From Mucor racemosus (Eukaryota > Mucoromycota > Mucoromycetes > Mucorales > Mucoraceae): a stretch of DNA of 64,000 nucleotides. The notes under the pieces are model-generated. The model was not told where the DNA came from. It made no database searches and saw only the letters and a list, made by a program, of their open reading frames with translations. Each line of letters starts with the position of its first letter. Position 1 is the stretch's first letter. Positions 1-13,330 of this stretch are shown piece after piece. The position numbers were made by a program, and so were the translations under genes. Location: NCBI GenBank assembly GCA_027405735.1, contig JAPEHQ010000006.1, forward strand, positions 186,001-250,000. Direction: 5' to 3'.

Positions 1-175
1 GACGAAAAATCAATATTTTTCGCTGAAAAAAATATACAAAGTAGTTTAGAATTGGATCTATTACGTTAATGAAAAAAATTAATACCTCAATTTAGATGCT
101 TAATTTTGTACAATGGATTTTAGGTCAATGTTAAGCTATATTTTAGGTTAATACAGAATACAGTACACTTGGATT
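1..175. repeat. Right end of dispersed repeat family A (copy 0, cut by window edge)
   Basis: The first bases (GACGAAAAATCAATATTTTT, then CGCTGAAA) match the right ends of the three longer family A copies near 13.3, 25.4 and 60.7 kb. The similarity continues through a stretch containing GGATTTTAGGTCAATGTTA, which resembles the right flank of the copy at 25.4-25.5 kb. The rest of the element lies outside the window. Confidence 0.6.
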
Positions 176-1628
176 CTCGTATTAGCGTGTAATGATTCAC
201 ATTACATGTTGTTTCAACAATAATTGCATGAATTTAGTGGTATCTAGAATATGATATCAATTGATAACTCATCTATATCTATAAAGCTTACTAATTTTGT
301 AAAAAATATGTATTCCTGAGGCCCAGAAACACAATAAACTCTGTTTTTTACAATTTGCAATGCGAATCGTGCGTCAAGTAGCAAAACGTTGGATCATGCT
401 TTACACATGCTCCAGTAATGCCTGTGCAGATTTTATTGAATGTTTTTTTTTTGTTCTTTCAGTGGTTGAAGTGCTACATAGTAAATCAAAAGGCATTCTC
501 TATGTCTATATATATCAAAATGAAGATGGTTTCGATTAATATTTAATAATGTATTGATCTTAGTTTAATCATCTCCATTTTTCATTAAAATTTATTGTAA
601 ATTAATGCGATAAAATTTTTGTATTTGAGCAAATAATGCGAAAGATATTATAAACTATGTTTTACAGAAAAATAACTGTATATATACAGTATTATAATCT
701 GTAGACCACTGATTTATCGTTTCAGAATACTGAATAAAATTATAAACTAAAAATAGGATATTAACCAAGTAAAGAGGTATTATTTATTAAAAGGAAATAA
801 AGAGGGTTTACATACTAATTGATTTGAGGGAAATGATGAGGTGATAAGGTTTGTAGATGTTAACTATTAATGATAATGTGTCTGCTGAATTATAATATGG
901 AGCCGTGGTTTAGTTGATGTTCAATTGATCTGATCTCCGGTTTCTAAACTATGACTTACTGTTGAATTTGACATCCAATTAAGAATAATACATCAACCAT
1001 ATCGATGTATATAAATATTTACAATATTTTGAAGGCAATAGATCATTTTTATGCAATGATATATAGTACTATGAAACCTATGGTTAGGTTCAACGTTTGG
1101 GATTTAGTCCGAGCTTTCAAATTTTCAGTGTTCCTGCATAAATGTAAACATACATCAACATTGAGGTTTTTGTTATGTGGTTACAACTATTTTACAAGGT
1201 ATTCAAAGTTCTGAGGCAAGATCCCAACATCTCAAGGTTATCCTGGCATTTTTTTTCAAGAAAATGCAGCCAATTTTAGATTGAGCGATTTTCAAAATAA
1301 TTTCTGCAGCTGCAAATGAGATGATATCATTGTTGATTATGACAACATAAGGCATATGATATATGTATAGTATATACACGAGAGCAAGAACTATTACTAT
1401 TTTGAGTTTTTCTGACAGAATTAAAAGTGTTACAGATTATTAATGTTTATTTCGTTTATCATAGAAGAGAGTATTAGATAAAGATGAGAGTCAAATCAAC
1501 TATATTATGTATTATATTATTTATTCATGCATCTTTTGAGGAATCAAAGGTGGAGGCAACACAGTATTTCTAAATGAAGTGGATTAATTGAATATCCCGA
1601 CATATCATATATCGTGGTTTATTAACTC
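176..1628. other. AT-rich intergenic region, no gene seen
   Basis: Only short chance reading frames with AT-biased composition occur here. It is the downstream flank of the minus-strand VHS/GAT gene. No recognisable RNA gene or element was found. Confidence 0.5.
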
Positions 1629-3222
1629 TTACCCTGCATTATTGGAAGTATTGGCAGATTCACCAGGAGCTTGATTTGTATCAGCAAATGGATCAAAAGG
1701 ATCATCACTAAATTAGCAGCAGTAGCACAAGCTATTAGTTTGATTTATATACAAATTTTGTAATGAACCTTACCTTGGGGTAGCGTGAATTTGATAGGGA
1801 TTGTGTGAGTGGGTAGTAGTAGTAGCAGGAGGAGGAGCATATTGAAATTGAGGCTGAGGTTGAGAGGATGAGGAAGATGGAATTAACTCTTCATCAATTA
1901 ATTGTTGTTGTTGTTGTTGTTGTTGTGGAGGCTGTTGTTGTGGAGGTTGATATTGTTGTTGTTGCTTGAGTTGCTCATCCTATAAAAACCAAGTGGTATT
2001 TACATTAATAACATCCCTAGTACATTTCCTATTTTAAACTTACATTGCGAGTGGTGCGATTATGAAGCGATTGTGAGTTAACTGTAGCTTGATTAACAGA
2101 TTGTTGTTCAAGCATTTCGTCATAAGATTTGAAGCAACTCAACAATTCATTGTTAGCATTAATCAGGGCGGCTAAATAAAATAAATTAGTAGTGTAACCT
2201 CAAAAACCTTCTACGAGATGTTGATACATTACAAATTATCTCAGAGTCTTCGCAAGTTTCCAAATGAGAAGCCAACAATTGTTGTGTATGCTTACACTTG
2301 CCATAAAATTCCTAGGATTATAATTTAGAGTTTTTCCTTGAATATTAAAAACTAATAAAATACGTACTTGAATCAACTCGTTCTTGGAAATATCTTCTTG
2401 AGTTGGGTCAGTAAATGATAAGGTTTGAGAGAATAATTGAGCACTATTCTTGGCGAGTTCAATATCGCTCTTTACATCTGCAGGCTATATATGTATCATG
2501 TTAATATTTTCGGTATTTTTGTGTCATCATGGAAAATTCTAACCTTGGGAGGTTCTCTTGGCGTGTTGGCATGTGTATTTCTAGATTGTCCATGAACCTG
2601 TCTTCTATTGGTACCTGATAATGATGCTCCATTCATCATAACATCATGAGCTCTTCTAACTGCTCCATACTGTGGATCTCCACCTGTTTGACCAACCCAA
2701 GTTTGTAAGCATTGTGCGAGTTTACCATGAACTCTATCATCCGTGTTCTTTTTTACGATATTAACATTGTTTCCTCCTTTTATTTTCCTTGATATTTACT
2801 CACCTTGGATGAAGCTAAAGTATAAAGCTCTTCGCCAAATGATTTAGCGGCTAATTGTGGTTGAAACTTTGCAGTACAGTTTTCAGATAAAGAATTTAAT
2901 ATCTACATATACAATGAAATTATGCGAAATTTGAAATTTTAAAAAATAATAATAATAATAATAATGAGATTTCTACGCAATTTATCTATTTTATGACCAA
3001 CTAATTTACCTCTAAAGCTAAAACTTGTGTCTTGGGATCATTCGAAATCATTTTCTTTTGAAGGAGCTTTCTAGCCTCTTTGGCACCCGAGTCTGATGAA
3101 TTTACAGAATCGCAGATTTGAAATACAAGAGCCCAATCTAACTCTGTAACAGAGGCGTTAGTGGCTTTTTCGATATTTGTTGTAATATCGGTTGGCACAA
3201 TTTTTTTGGAAAATAAAGGCAT
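1629..3222 (-). CDS. VHS and GAT domain endosomal sorting adaptor (TOM1/Lsb5-like)
   Basis: Likely a ubiquitin-binding adaptor for sorting membrane cargo at endosomes or the Golgi. The start MPLFSKKIV opens a VHS domain over about residues 10-145, with family-like stretches TELDWALVFQICD, ARKLLQKKM and VLALEVNILNSLSENC. After a linker, a helical segment (PADVKSDIELAKNSAQLF to LLSCFKSYDEMLEQQ) fits a GAT three-helix bundle. The tail is rich in glutamine and proline, and the protein ends in DDPFDPFADTNQAPG, where DPF-like motifs suggest AP-2 or clathrin-adaptor binding. It is split into about seven exons by short introns; the stop is TAA at 1629-1631. No FYVE, UIM or SH3 domain is visible, which argues against Vps27 or Hse1. 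GGA proteins are excluded because there is no ear domain. Function is by family; the domain calls are from sequence. Confidence 0.75.
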
Positions 3223-3666
3223 TTGTTTGTTTATAAAGAATATAGAGAAAAGAAAAAGAAATAATATGGCAAGGGAAAATAGGAAATCTTTAAAGGATAA
3301 GGTGGTGGGTTGCTAAACAAAAAAAAAAAAGTAGGAGTTTGTATATGATTATGGTTTCAAATATGCGAAAATTTGTAATTTTTTTGATATTTAAAGAATT
3401 CTTATGTAACATTGAGTATATACTTTTTTTGAAAATGCAGTGCAAAAGTATTTGGTACATTATTCTGTATGATGATGTATTTTTTTATTGAGAAAAAAGT
3501 CAAAAAATTGAGCAGTATAACTGATGTTTTCGAGAGCCTGTCTCATTTCCATTGTCCAGCATAATAATGAAGATTTGTGCTTTTTATGACAAGTAGATGA
3601 GTGTTTTGATTATTAGGAGATGCTATATTATTAAAAGGAGGTAAAGTAGGAGAATATATTGTATAA

Positions 3667-4627
3667 TCATCTTCTTGATGGAGGAGGAAAAAGCGGGATC
3701 CCAAGTTCAGAACAAAATTTGCTGGTGGAACGATGTATATGTGGATGTTGATAGTATTGTAAGGTGATTTTTGTAGATTGTGCTCTTTCAGCTTCCAAGG
3801 ATAATATTTTCGATAAATTGTTTGGTGATGATATATTTTTTTCATGCAAATTACTATTGACAGTTGTTGTGTTTCCACGAGTGTTGCGATTGCTATGATT
3901 AGTATTGCTTATAGACATCGAGTTTTGGCGTAATTTTCGTTTGTTATGGTTATTGCAGACAGGAATTAAGTATTGAAGCTTACTACTACTACGATTGCTA
4001 TTGTTATTCCTACCAAAAAATGATGTTTCTGATTAGATACTGTTATTGTAATCTATGATATTAATTGATTCGTTTGATTTGTATTTCGATGCTGAGGATG
4101 TGTATTTCCTCCCATACTTGCTTTGAAAATAAGCTGAATCATTATCGGAACCATCATATAAATATAATTTATCCAATAATCTATTAAGAACACTGTAATG
4201 AACATTACTTGTCATGATATTATTTGTTAAATAATGATGAGAATGCAATGAGCAGTAATGATCATAATTTGATAATCGATTCAAATTTGCTTTAATTCGT
4301 TTTATCCATAAATGCCTTTTCTCTTTTGTTTTTGCATACAACATGGGTATAAATTGACCTTTTATTTCTGATACAAGCTTAAAGCCAAAAAAATACTGAT
4401 GTATTATACTCTTTAATTCGATAATGCTCACTGGATGAGCATAGTCCTGATATAATTTAATTAGATTATAGATTCAAATGTATACACAAAAAAAATGCTC
4501 TTACCGAATGCTTGTAATATCTTAAATCTGCAGCTATATAATAATACAAGATATCTCAATTTCAATAAATGTGCCAGAGTAAATTTACTTGATTTATGCA
4601 ACTATCCACTTGGGACATATTCATCAT
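3667..4627 (-). CDS. Possible PH-domain-like protein, exon structure unresolved or broken
   Basis: An exon ending at 4033 encodes HPVSIIELKSIIHQYFFGF, then KLVSEIKGQFIPMLYAKT and KEKRHLWIKRIKANLNRL. This resembles the second half of a pleckstrin-homology domain, with its final amphipathic helix carrying a tryptophan. Upstream, a likely start (ATG at 4627, reading MMNMSQVDS) and a small exon (ADLRYYKHS) can be joined by splice signals, although the donor of the first intron is weak. Downstream, a serine/asparagine-rich frame (about 3667-4000, ending GIPLFPPPSRR) could be a last exon, but no phase-compatible intron joins it cleanly to the stop at 4033. Either the gene ends at 4033 or it carries a frame break. 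PH domains bind phosphoinositides; the exact family is not recognised. Confidence 0.4.
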
Positions 4628-4800
4628 TTAATGGCATATTTTATATTTGACAGAATCTGATACAACAAAAGAGACACAAATGTAAATTTCTTTATTATTT
4701 TCAAAATTAGTATGAAACATTTAAACAACAGAAACTGTTTCATTTATAGTTGAGAGTATGCTTACTCTAACGGTTTAATAAATCTATAAAATACAACATG

Positions 4801-7800
4801 CTAAGCATAGTAGCTAGGTGAAATGAGCATATCACTTAGTATGGACAATTGATCTTCATCAAATTTAAGCATATCTTCATGCCATGTATCTGAATGAGTT
4901 CTTCTAAAGTCTGAAAATGTCTTTCGAATAGTTGCCTATTTTGTTAAAATATATATATGGTTAATACATTATCCTAGATGGATTTCCATTGTAGTTTCTT
5001 ACCTGAATCTCAGCAGCTGGATCAGACATGCAATCAGCCAATTGACATAAAATGGCAGGCATCCATTCAGGCACCTCGTAAGGGAAAGCACTAACCAAGC
5101 AAGAAATACCAAGCACACCAGCATGTTTATGTAATACTGCATCAGCAAAACCAGCAGGCTCTACATTTCTTCCAGTAACCTGATCACGCTTACGTTTTGG
5201 AATTCTTACTTGAATTTTGGCAGTAAATTCTGTAAGCAATTTTTGGATAGCATCTCTTTGAGAACAACGCACTAAACCACCCAATGTCACTGAAGCTAAT
5301 TGACGTACTTCAATTTGTGTATCGAGTAGCATTTGTCCAATTACTTGCATAATTCGTAATAATTGAGCACTTGTCATGGCAAATAGATGCTTAAAGAAAA
5401 AGATTTGCAATACAGGCAAAGCTCTAATTCGGATATGCCAACTATTAGATGTGGTTAAAATGTTCAAGAATTCATCTGTCATTTTGGGTAGCATGGAAGG
5501 AGGATAATTCACTCGTGCAGTTAAATTAAGTACTCGAGTAGCCATTAATTGAAGATCTTGATCATCATTTATTTCTTGCATTGCAAACACTTTAGGCAAC
5601 ATTGGGACAATATATGGCAATGTTCCAGACACATTCCAATAATTCAATGCTTCATGCAACCAACAGAGTACTACATCAATATAATTAAGCAACTAGACAC
5701 ATTCAAAGTAGAGTGATTTTATATTATTACCTGTCTTGCTAGCATGTGCATAATCACTTGAGCCACTCAAAGTAGAGGTGCTATTTTGAGTCATGTCAAT
5801 CAACCAAGCATCTAAGCGACTATTCAAATCACTTATTCTCTCTTTTTGCCTATCATTCAATGTAGTAGGCACATTACCAACACCATCTGTCACTGAATTA
5901 GCTTCGAGTAACTTTTGGACTGAAGGGAAAGAAGGAATCCATTCTAATTGCAACAATTCATTAATATTAACACCAATTACTTCACGTACTTGCTTGTAAG
6001 GATGCTGAATATTATTGAAATAAGTAGGCAAAATACGTTGATTCAATGGTTCAAAACGCCATTGCAATGATACAACTAATTGACGCACAAGTAAAAGCTT
6101 TCTGGATTCACTGAATGCAGCATCAGAAGTAGGATCCATTTCAGCTTGAAGCAACAAGTCAATCAAAGGCTGAATTCTGCGAGGATCACGGCGACTAGCA
6201 ACGAAACGAACAAATGCTTCCCAATAAGTGAGTGAATCAGGTGTAATTGTACTGAACACCTTGCCAAGTAAGGGAGTTAACCATTGCCAAACAGATGCAA
6301 GTTTAGCAAGGCTCCAGTGCTTGGTACCACGAATTACACCACCAAGAATCTCTGAAGCAGCACGTTGAGAATTTTTTTCATCAGCAGCATTACAAAGTTT
6401 TTCAATATGTTCTTTAGCAGGCGTTAAAGGACCATCACCAAATGTTTGAAATATGCTAGTAAATAAACGGGCCTTGGTAGAACTGAAACGATCATCCTCC
6501 TTTTGATTCACTTCTTCAGAAATGTATGCACAAAGCTTGCTCCAATATTCAGAGGTATTAAATGTCTTTTTGAAATCATCGTAAGCTTCTTGAGAATCGG
6601 GGTCAACAGTATCAAACAAAAAGTCCTTGGTATTAAGTTTGTAGGCTGTGTACTGAGAAGGCCAAACATACCAACCAAGTGTCATATCATCGACTAATAC
6701 ACTATCAGCTGCATTATCTGCGTTCAATCCTTGATAAGAGGCATCAAGTAAGCGGCGTCCCATATTAAAATCTTCAGTATCCTGGACTTTGATATCCATT
6801 TTCAATGGGTTTTTGAATTGACGAGTGATGAGTAAATCTTCATTACCAGCAGCTAATGTACGTTGTTTGATGTAAAGCAATAATTGAGATGTAGTACTGA
6901 TACCAATGTTACGCATAGTAGGCAATTCAGAAATAGTGGCGTTATTTGCAAATTCAGCTAAACGTCGAGTTACTTTTACTTGGCATCTTACAAACACTTC
7001 AATAAAGTTAGCTGTCATTGCAGAATATCTCCAGTGTACTTGAGGATCTTGTAAGAAGTTGAGTAAAAAGTCCATCACGTCTTGATATGCTGCAACATTC
7101 TTTCCAAATCTTTTTTCTACACGCTCTTCAACTTGAGCAATCTTTGTAGAGAAATTAGTCTTCTCAACAGTAGCTGGCGACAAGGGATCAATATATTTGG
7201 TCAAGTCATTTGGAGTAAGAACCTTGAAAGAGAAAGAGTTGAAATGATGTACATATTTCAAAAACACTTCACGAATCAATTCTTGAATACTCAATTTATC
7301 TTGATGTTGAGCTTTACAAATAGCTTTAATAAATGAAGGAATAAACGACCAATCTCTCAAACAAGCTGATAAGATAGATTTATGTGTAAACAAGTACAAG
7401 GCACCCTTCATTCTATCTGCTGGAACATTAGGTTGAAGCGCTTCCAATAATATAGGAACAATCAAACTTTTGGAATTACGGAAACATCGAGATGTAGCAG
7501 AAAGAGCATTTTGGCTCACTTTTCGAATTTCTGCATAGGAACCCAAGGACATTTCAAGCAAATCAGACAAAATGGCATCATGTAAGGGCGTACGGAGACG
7601 AGAATGATTATTTTGGCGTAAACGTAGTAAATGATGATTATAAGCACGGCGTACTAACAAATTGCGAGGATATCTCTTATTGCAAAGAGGCGTCTGGCTA
7701 ATATTCTTTGCATAACTGTATCCAGTTTTACTACGATCAAAATGTCCTTTTTCAATACCTCTTTCACTGAGGAAAGCACGAGCAATCTTGATCCAGATTT

Positions 7801-10800
7801 TGACACTTTCTACATCATCTTCTCGCTTAGTTCTAAAGAAATCCGAAAGCTTATGAATAAGCTCACCGATAGAATGACGAATATTGCGTGCTTGTTGCGT
7901 ACGAGGATCAGAAGGATCACTAAAAGCATAACCAACTTCCAAGTTTTGTTGAGGTATAGAATATACATTATCATCATCGTCATCATCATCATCATCTAAT
8001 TCAGCACCATCTATCACCATTGCATCTTGATTTTGTGAATCATCTGCACTCGAAACACCATCATCGCCCACCATGGCTGAACTACCCATCAAACAGTTTC
8101 TTACAACTGCTAAATGACGACAAAACTCATTACTGATTTCGTGATTATTTGCAGGTTCTTGACTAATAAGTTCTTCCAAACGTTGCATGGAAGGGGTCAA
8201 GAATTCAGCTAAAAATTCCAAAGCAAAATCCTTTTCAGGCTCTGAAGGTACATGCCATTGAACCTCAATATTGGCAGGATCACCAGGTTGACCCCAAACT
8301 TGATGTGCATGCTTTGACATGAACTCTTTATCGTTCCATTGAGATGGAGCCATACTTTTGGAATCCTTTGGATTGACATTGATCAATGTTGTGAGTACAT
8401 TTCTCAACAATTTACCGGTCCACATCATACCACGACGACTACGACATTGTTGGATCATAGCATGGGTAATTGACACAATATCTTGCTTGTAAGGTAAAAT
8501 TTCAGGTCCTAAATTACAAACCACAGAGAACAAGATATTTTGGTACCAATGAAAGGTAGAATCGGATTGAATCAAGTTGGATGAAGCAGCATGTGTTACA
8601 GTAGATGCAGCACCGTGTTCCAACTCCATCTGAATGTTGGAAATACAAAGAGGGATAAACACTTTGGCTGCCTTTTTGGGTTGAGCAGCTGTAATAGCGT
8701 CGCACAAAAGACCTACAGCACGGACAGCATTAGGCAACACACGGTCTGTTACAAACTCAACCACTAAACGCAATGCTAAATCATATAGTTCATCAGAAAG
8801 TTGACTAAAGATGATATCGCAAGTATGTAAAAGCATTTGTGTTAATCCAGTTTCCATTGTAGCACCGCTTCCATTACTGCTGCTGCCTTGCTTTTTGCGA
8901 TTCTCTTGAGGTAAATTTTCGAAAATAGTAAATACTCGACGCATGAACTTTGCAAGCCATTCCTCAAAGTCACCAGTTGTAGCCTTAACAAGATAATCTT
9001 CTGTTTCACGAGATAATACAGCATTGGGGTCATCAATGTATTCCTCAGTAGGATAATACCCATCCTGCTGTTGCGACATATCGATAATAGGAATAGACAT
9101 AAGCGAAGTAGAAATAAACATAAAAGATGCAATAGTCTTTATAGGATCATTCATATCAATACCAGGAATAGCAAGATGTAATAAAGGTAGTAGATGCTTT
9201 CCACCTGCTGGGTAATTATCACGCGAGAACAAAGGTAATGCAATATCTGTCAAAATACTAAGAGCACTAGATGTACGATGTGTTTCTGTCAAGGTTTCCA
9301 AAGATGGATAAATTCGTTCCAATAATCCAGGAAAAATCAATGAAGGTTCAAGCCATGCAAGGTATTTGAGGGTTGCTTGACTTGCACTCACAGTGTAATG
9401 GTCTTTACCAAACATACTAATATACAACACTGGCCTTAATATCAGTACAAATTGTTTGCGCAATTCCACTGTTAATCTACGATGTTGAGGTGTTGTACAA
9501 TCTTCCTCTTGTTCTCTTCTCCAGCGTTTCAAAAAGTCTGCTGATAAATGTCGAGCAAAAGATGTCAACAAGTAAGACCAAGTGCCATGATTTGATGGAT
9601 GAAAGTACAGTTCTGTTGCTTGGATCAGATCAGATAATAATGAAAGAGTATAACTAGTGTCTTTATTATCTTGATCTGGCATGATGGTATAAATAATGAA
9701 ACGAGATAAAGATTTGAATTTTTCCTATATGAAACTGTCAATATACATATATACCGTCTAAATCAAATATCAATAAACGTACGGGCTTTTTACGAAGCAA
9801 TAATGAAGTTCCAGCTTTTTGATCATTTCTTAATCCTTGATATCCGTAACCTGTAGTAGTTCCTCCTGCTGCACCACCAGCTGAACTACTGCCATCACTA
9901 CGACTACCCACAGGCAAATTCAACATTCTCAAGCCAGTTGTAAAAATAGACTTTACTTGCTGCTTTGTAAATAATCCAATTTCATTATCTCCATGATCCA
10001 AATAATTCTCTGCAATGCAAGAAATAAAATATGTAAACTGTGAATCGTAAATGCTTGAATTTGTGTAAATGGACCATAATGAAAAGATGGTAGGTAAATA
10101 GTCCTGTGCATGTTTCGTATGTTGAGGTAAATAATCTACAGGCAAAAACAAGACGAGATATCCTTGAGCTCGGATGGCTTCAGGGATTGAATGAGTGGTG
10201 AATTTAGGTAATATTTCTTGCAATATCTCCTCTGTTGCATTGGGTGGGAAGAATCGTTGAGCATGTCCAACTAATCGAAGTACTGCTGCCATGAATTTAC
10301 TCTCGCTGACCATGGCTCTTTGTCTGTTTTTAGGATACAATGCCTTTTCGATCATGTTGTATAAAGGACGCCATTCCAATTCAAGATCTTCAGGGTCCAA
10401 TCTCTTTTTATGTCTACAATTATTCATATGGCAACAAATTAATTAAAATGCAGTTGTCATGAAAATTATGATAAAAATACACTTACCTAATCAAGCGAAT
10501 ACAATTGTTCGACCATAATTCAACCAGGGCATAATCCATGCCAGGCATAATGATCATTTCATATAATAATTTTGCTAAATTGGCTCTGGTTTCCCGAGGT
10601 ATAGCATGTTTCATGTCCAAATAGCTGATAAATATGTCAGTATGACATTCAATATGTGTAAATTTATATATAAACATTACCTTGATAAACGTTTAGTCCA
10701 GGCAAGTACTCCACCTGTGAAATCTTTTGCTTTGATACTAACAACTAAATTACTGCGTATATCATCGAGCCAATCTTGTGCTTCATGCTCAAGTTTATCG

Positions 10801-10871
10801 GCATAAGGTAAGCTTTGAGCATAATGCATAGTATGCTCTTCATCATCTTGAATCACAGATAAAGGTATCAT
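4801..10871 (-). CDS. BLM10: Proteasome activator Blm10/PA200
   Basis: A giant HEAT-repeat protein of about 1.9 thousand residues that caps the 20S proteasome and opens its gate in an ATP-independent way. The start MIPLSVIQDDEEHTMHYAQ at 10871 is followed by about six exons. Family blocks include LPYADKLEHEAQDWLDDI, LELEWRPLYNMIEKALY, PDVQWRF-like HEAT segments and the C-terminal block DTWHEDMLKFDEDQL. The protein ends SPSYYA, the HbYX-type tail that docks into the 20S alpha-ring pocket. An aspartate run (nine or more Asp, codons near 7965-8000) forms the acidic loop typical of the family. Introns were fixed by phase: donor GTACGT after LLLRKKP, acceptor TAG before VLCWLHEAL, and a last intron at 4936-5002. 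No frameshift was seen, so it should be functional. Confidence 0.95.
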
Positions 10872-11000
10872 GATTTTTTAAGATGTGATATCTATGTGTA
10901 AAATGTATAATAGAAAGAAAGAATAAAGTTAAATAAAATCAATAGTTATATAGTTTAAATATGATAATCAAATGGCCAAAAAGGAGAAAAATGATAGTCT

Positions 11001-11040
11001 CCAATGACGCGTCCATCACCCACCCACCACCCACAGGGAA
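11001..11040. promoter_or_regulatory. GC-rich island upstream of BLM10 with ACGCGT and CCCACC repeats
   Basis: About 135-170 bp upstream of the BLM10 start, the otherwise AT-rich DNA holds ACGCGT (an MluI-box-like hexamer, 11007-11012) followed by CACCCACCCACCACCCAC. Its position and its contrast with the surrounding composition suggest a promoter element. No known proteasome-gene box (GGTGGCAAA) was seen intact. Confidence 0.3.
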
Positions 11041-12034
11041 ATGCAGCAACAATCAGCAGTTCTTGAGACATGTTTAGCCTAGTTCAACTGCGAAGAGTTT
11101 GGGTTTGATTAGGCGGTTATTAAATATATTCTGCCTAAATTTAGGTACAAAAAGCACATGGAGATTAATAGATTTTAATGAGTAGCTGATAAATGTTAAA
11201 ATTTAGTTGATTTACCATCGAATAGATACATTATAAGCGCTTGAGTTTTGTCAAAGCATCATTGATTATTAAGCCAACTGAATAAACTTGTGCAGTTTTC
11301 CATATCAAATTTTGCAGACTTTACTCATCAAATCATCATTTACTATGATTTGCCCAAAAAGTTTCATGTTAATCCTTCAAATGACACTGATTGTCCAAGG
11401 AATTTTCTCCCATTGATTAAGGCCAGAAGATTCAAAAGAATTTGCAATAGATTTTAGCATATGTTTGTTTTTCAATGGGATGGCAAAAACGCATCATATG
11501 GCAAAAATGTTGACATTTAAGAAAATACTGAGGTAATTGCTGCCAAAAACGTGATAGCTAAAAGCTCTGAATAGATATAATTTGGTGCAGAGTAATCGAT
11601 TTATAAACTACTTTCAATTCAATGGGCAAGCTTTACAGCTAAAAAACATGGTTTTTAGTATATAACTGAAATACACTATTTCTAAGGCTGCTTGAGTTCA
11701 AGTTGATTTGAAGAACGATATTTCTACTAATTTCACCAATTAAATATATATGTAAAATGAACAAACCTTTTGATAAATAGAAAATGCATCTTGACGAATA
11801 CTAATTTGGTAACAGACCTTCAGATTTTTCCCTGGATGCATACATTTTTCGATATACTAGTTGGTATACTTCTGATAGAGGGGACAGTTTCTGTGAATGT
11901 AATTGACTGATATTTGTTAGGTATCCTTGAATGTAACAGTTTTAACAAAATATGTACACTGAAGCTTGCTAGAGTATATGTTGAAGCTTGATGCATCTTT
12001 TGTAGACTCCCACTGAAGAATATGTATACTTTTC
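11041..12034. other. AT-rich intergenic region, no gene seen
   Basis: No open frame of note and no family-like protein sequence on either strand. It separates the BLM10 promoter from a copy of repeat family A. Confidence 0.5.
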
Positions 12035-13330
12035 AAAACTAATAATATTCAAAAAACACAATGTTCAAATTGGTGCGTGCACTGCTTTCAGTCAGCTACC
12101 CCATACTAAATACTTTTTAGGATATACCTTAGACACTGCTAAATATATATCAATTGATCGCGTTATGCTATCTTTTTCTAAAATTATTTCTAGTCTTATA
12201 AAAGACTCAGAAGTAGCTAAAATTTTCTGAAAACTGGGTCTCATTCTTCATTCGTGCTCAACTTTCTTTTTCACTAAATAACATAAACAAAAGGTTATAT
12301 GACAATGCATCTGAGATGTTCCGTTTTAATTCAAAAACGCGTTTCTGAATATATCCTATCTTTTGCAGTTGGTATAACTTTTTCAACGCTAATGTTTCAG
12401 ATTTTTATAGGTATTTGGTATTTGGTATTTGGTATTTGGTATTTGGTATTTGGTATTTGGTATTTGGTATTTCACATTTCATATTTCACTACTAAAATTA
12501 TAAACTTTGAGCCTTCATACCTCCGCAACAAATTAAGCTATACCAATACTTTTTAATAATGAAAGTTACTTTTTTTGAAGCACTCTAAAACATGTCTAAG
12601 TTTGAAAAAATTCGGAGCACTTTTATTTTTTTTTTCTTTTTTTTGATATTTTTGTAGTATATTTCAAAATATTCGTTAAATTGAGCAGTATTTTTTTTAC
12701 ACTCATATCATCAAGCTCGTCGAGCTCTCTCAGATCAGACTTAGTTTTCTTCAAAATATTGATTTTTCATGGAGATATCCTCAAAAATATGTACATAAGA
12801 ATATCTTGGCCCCTAGCCTCAATTTTCCCTTGTATACCCTCATCCCAAATTCTGAATTTGAAAAAAATTGAACAAAAATCTCGTTTTCTCTACAAAAAAT
12901 GCAGTTAGAAGGTTCATCAATGGCTCAATTGCTATATACGTTTTGTGCACATTATCTCCATTATTCATATTTAAAATATACTTATAAAAAGTGATGTGTA
13001 TCTTCAAATAACCTCCAAAATTTCAATTGTATTTTATGCAACATTTACTATGAAACATTTGTCTGACTTCTGTTTAGATGGACACAGAATTTAAAACTGT
13101 GCAAAAATCATTTAATACGCTAGGTCAACTTACTTTGCAGTTCATGAGCCATTGGGTAATTTTGTTTTTTTTTATCATTTTCTGGTCGATTTGTCAAATC
13201 GATATTGAAACCCAGTTACTATAGGGTGAAGCTGTAATATAAACTATTATTTTGATTATCTTGACAAAAAGCCAATATTTTTTGCTGAAATAAAAAATGC
13301 AAGGTAGCTTTTAGTTTCATCTACCTTGTG
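12035..13330 (+). repeat. Dispersed repeat family A, copy 1
   Basis: About 1.3 kb aligning collinearly with copies at 24.2-25.5 and 59.5-60.8 kb. Shared landmarks in order are CCATACTAAA-like start, CTAATGTTTCAGATTTTTA, a T-rich tract, CTCATCCCAAATTCTGAAT, a block near CAACTTACTTTGCAGTTCA, and the right end CAATATTTTTTGCTGAAATA with GGTAGCTTTTA. It has no transposase-like coding sequence. Copy 1 carries a heptamer expansion at 12410-12472 that the other copies lack. Confidence 0.7.
12410..12472. repeat. Perfect tandem heptamer GGTATTT x 9
   Basis: Nine uninterrupted copies of GGTATTT lie where the other two family A copies read a single GCGTATTTCAC. This is a local expansion, probably by replication slippage, after the copies separated. 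Confidence 0.9.

Noticed and set aside
7742..7999. Plus-strand and other frames inside BLM10, including runs of isoleucine and methionine
   Set aside because: They are shadows of the aspartate run and other codons of BLM10 on the minus strand.
12299..12556. A similar open frame of about 60-85 codons in family A copies 1-3 (also 24473-24661 and 59806-59994)
   Set aside because: The frame is shared because the DNA is shared. Most base differences between copies 2 and 3 change the amino acid, so there is no sign of selection on a protein.
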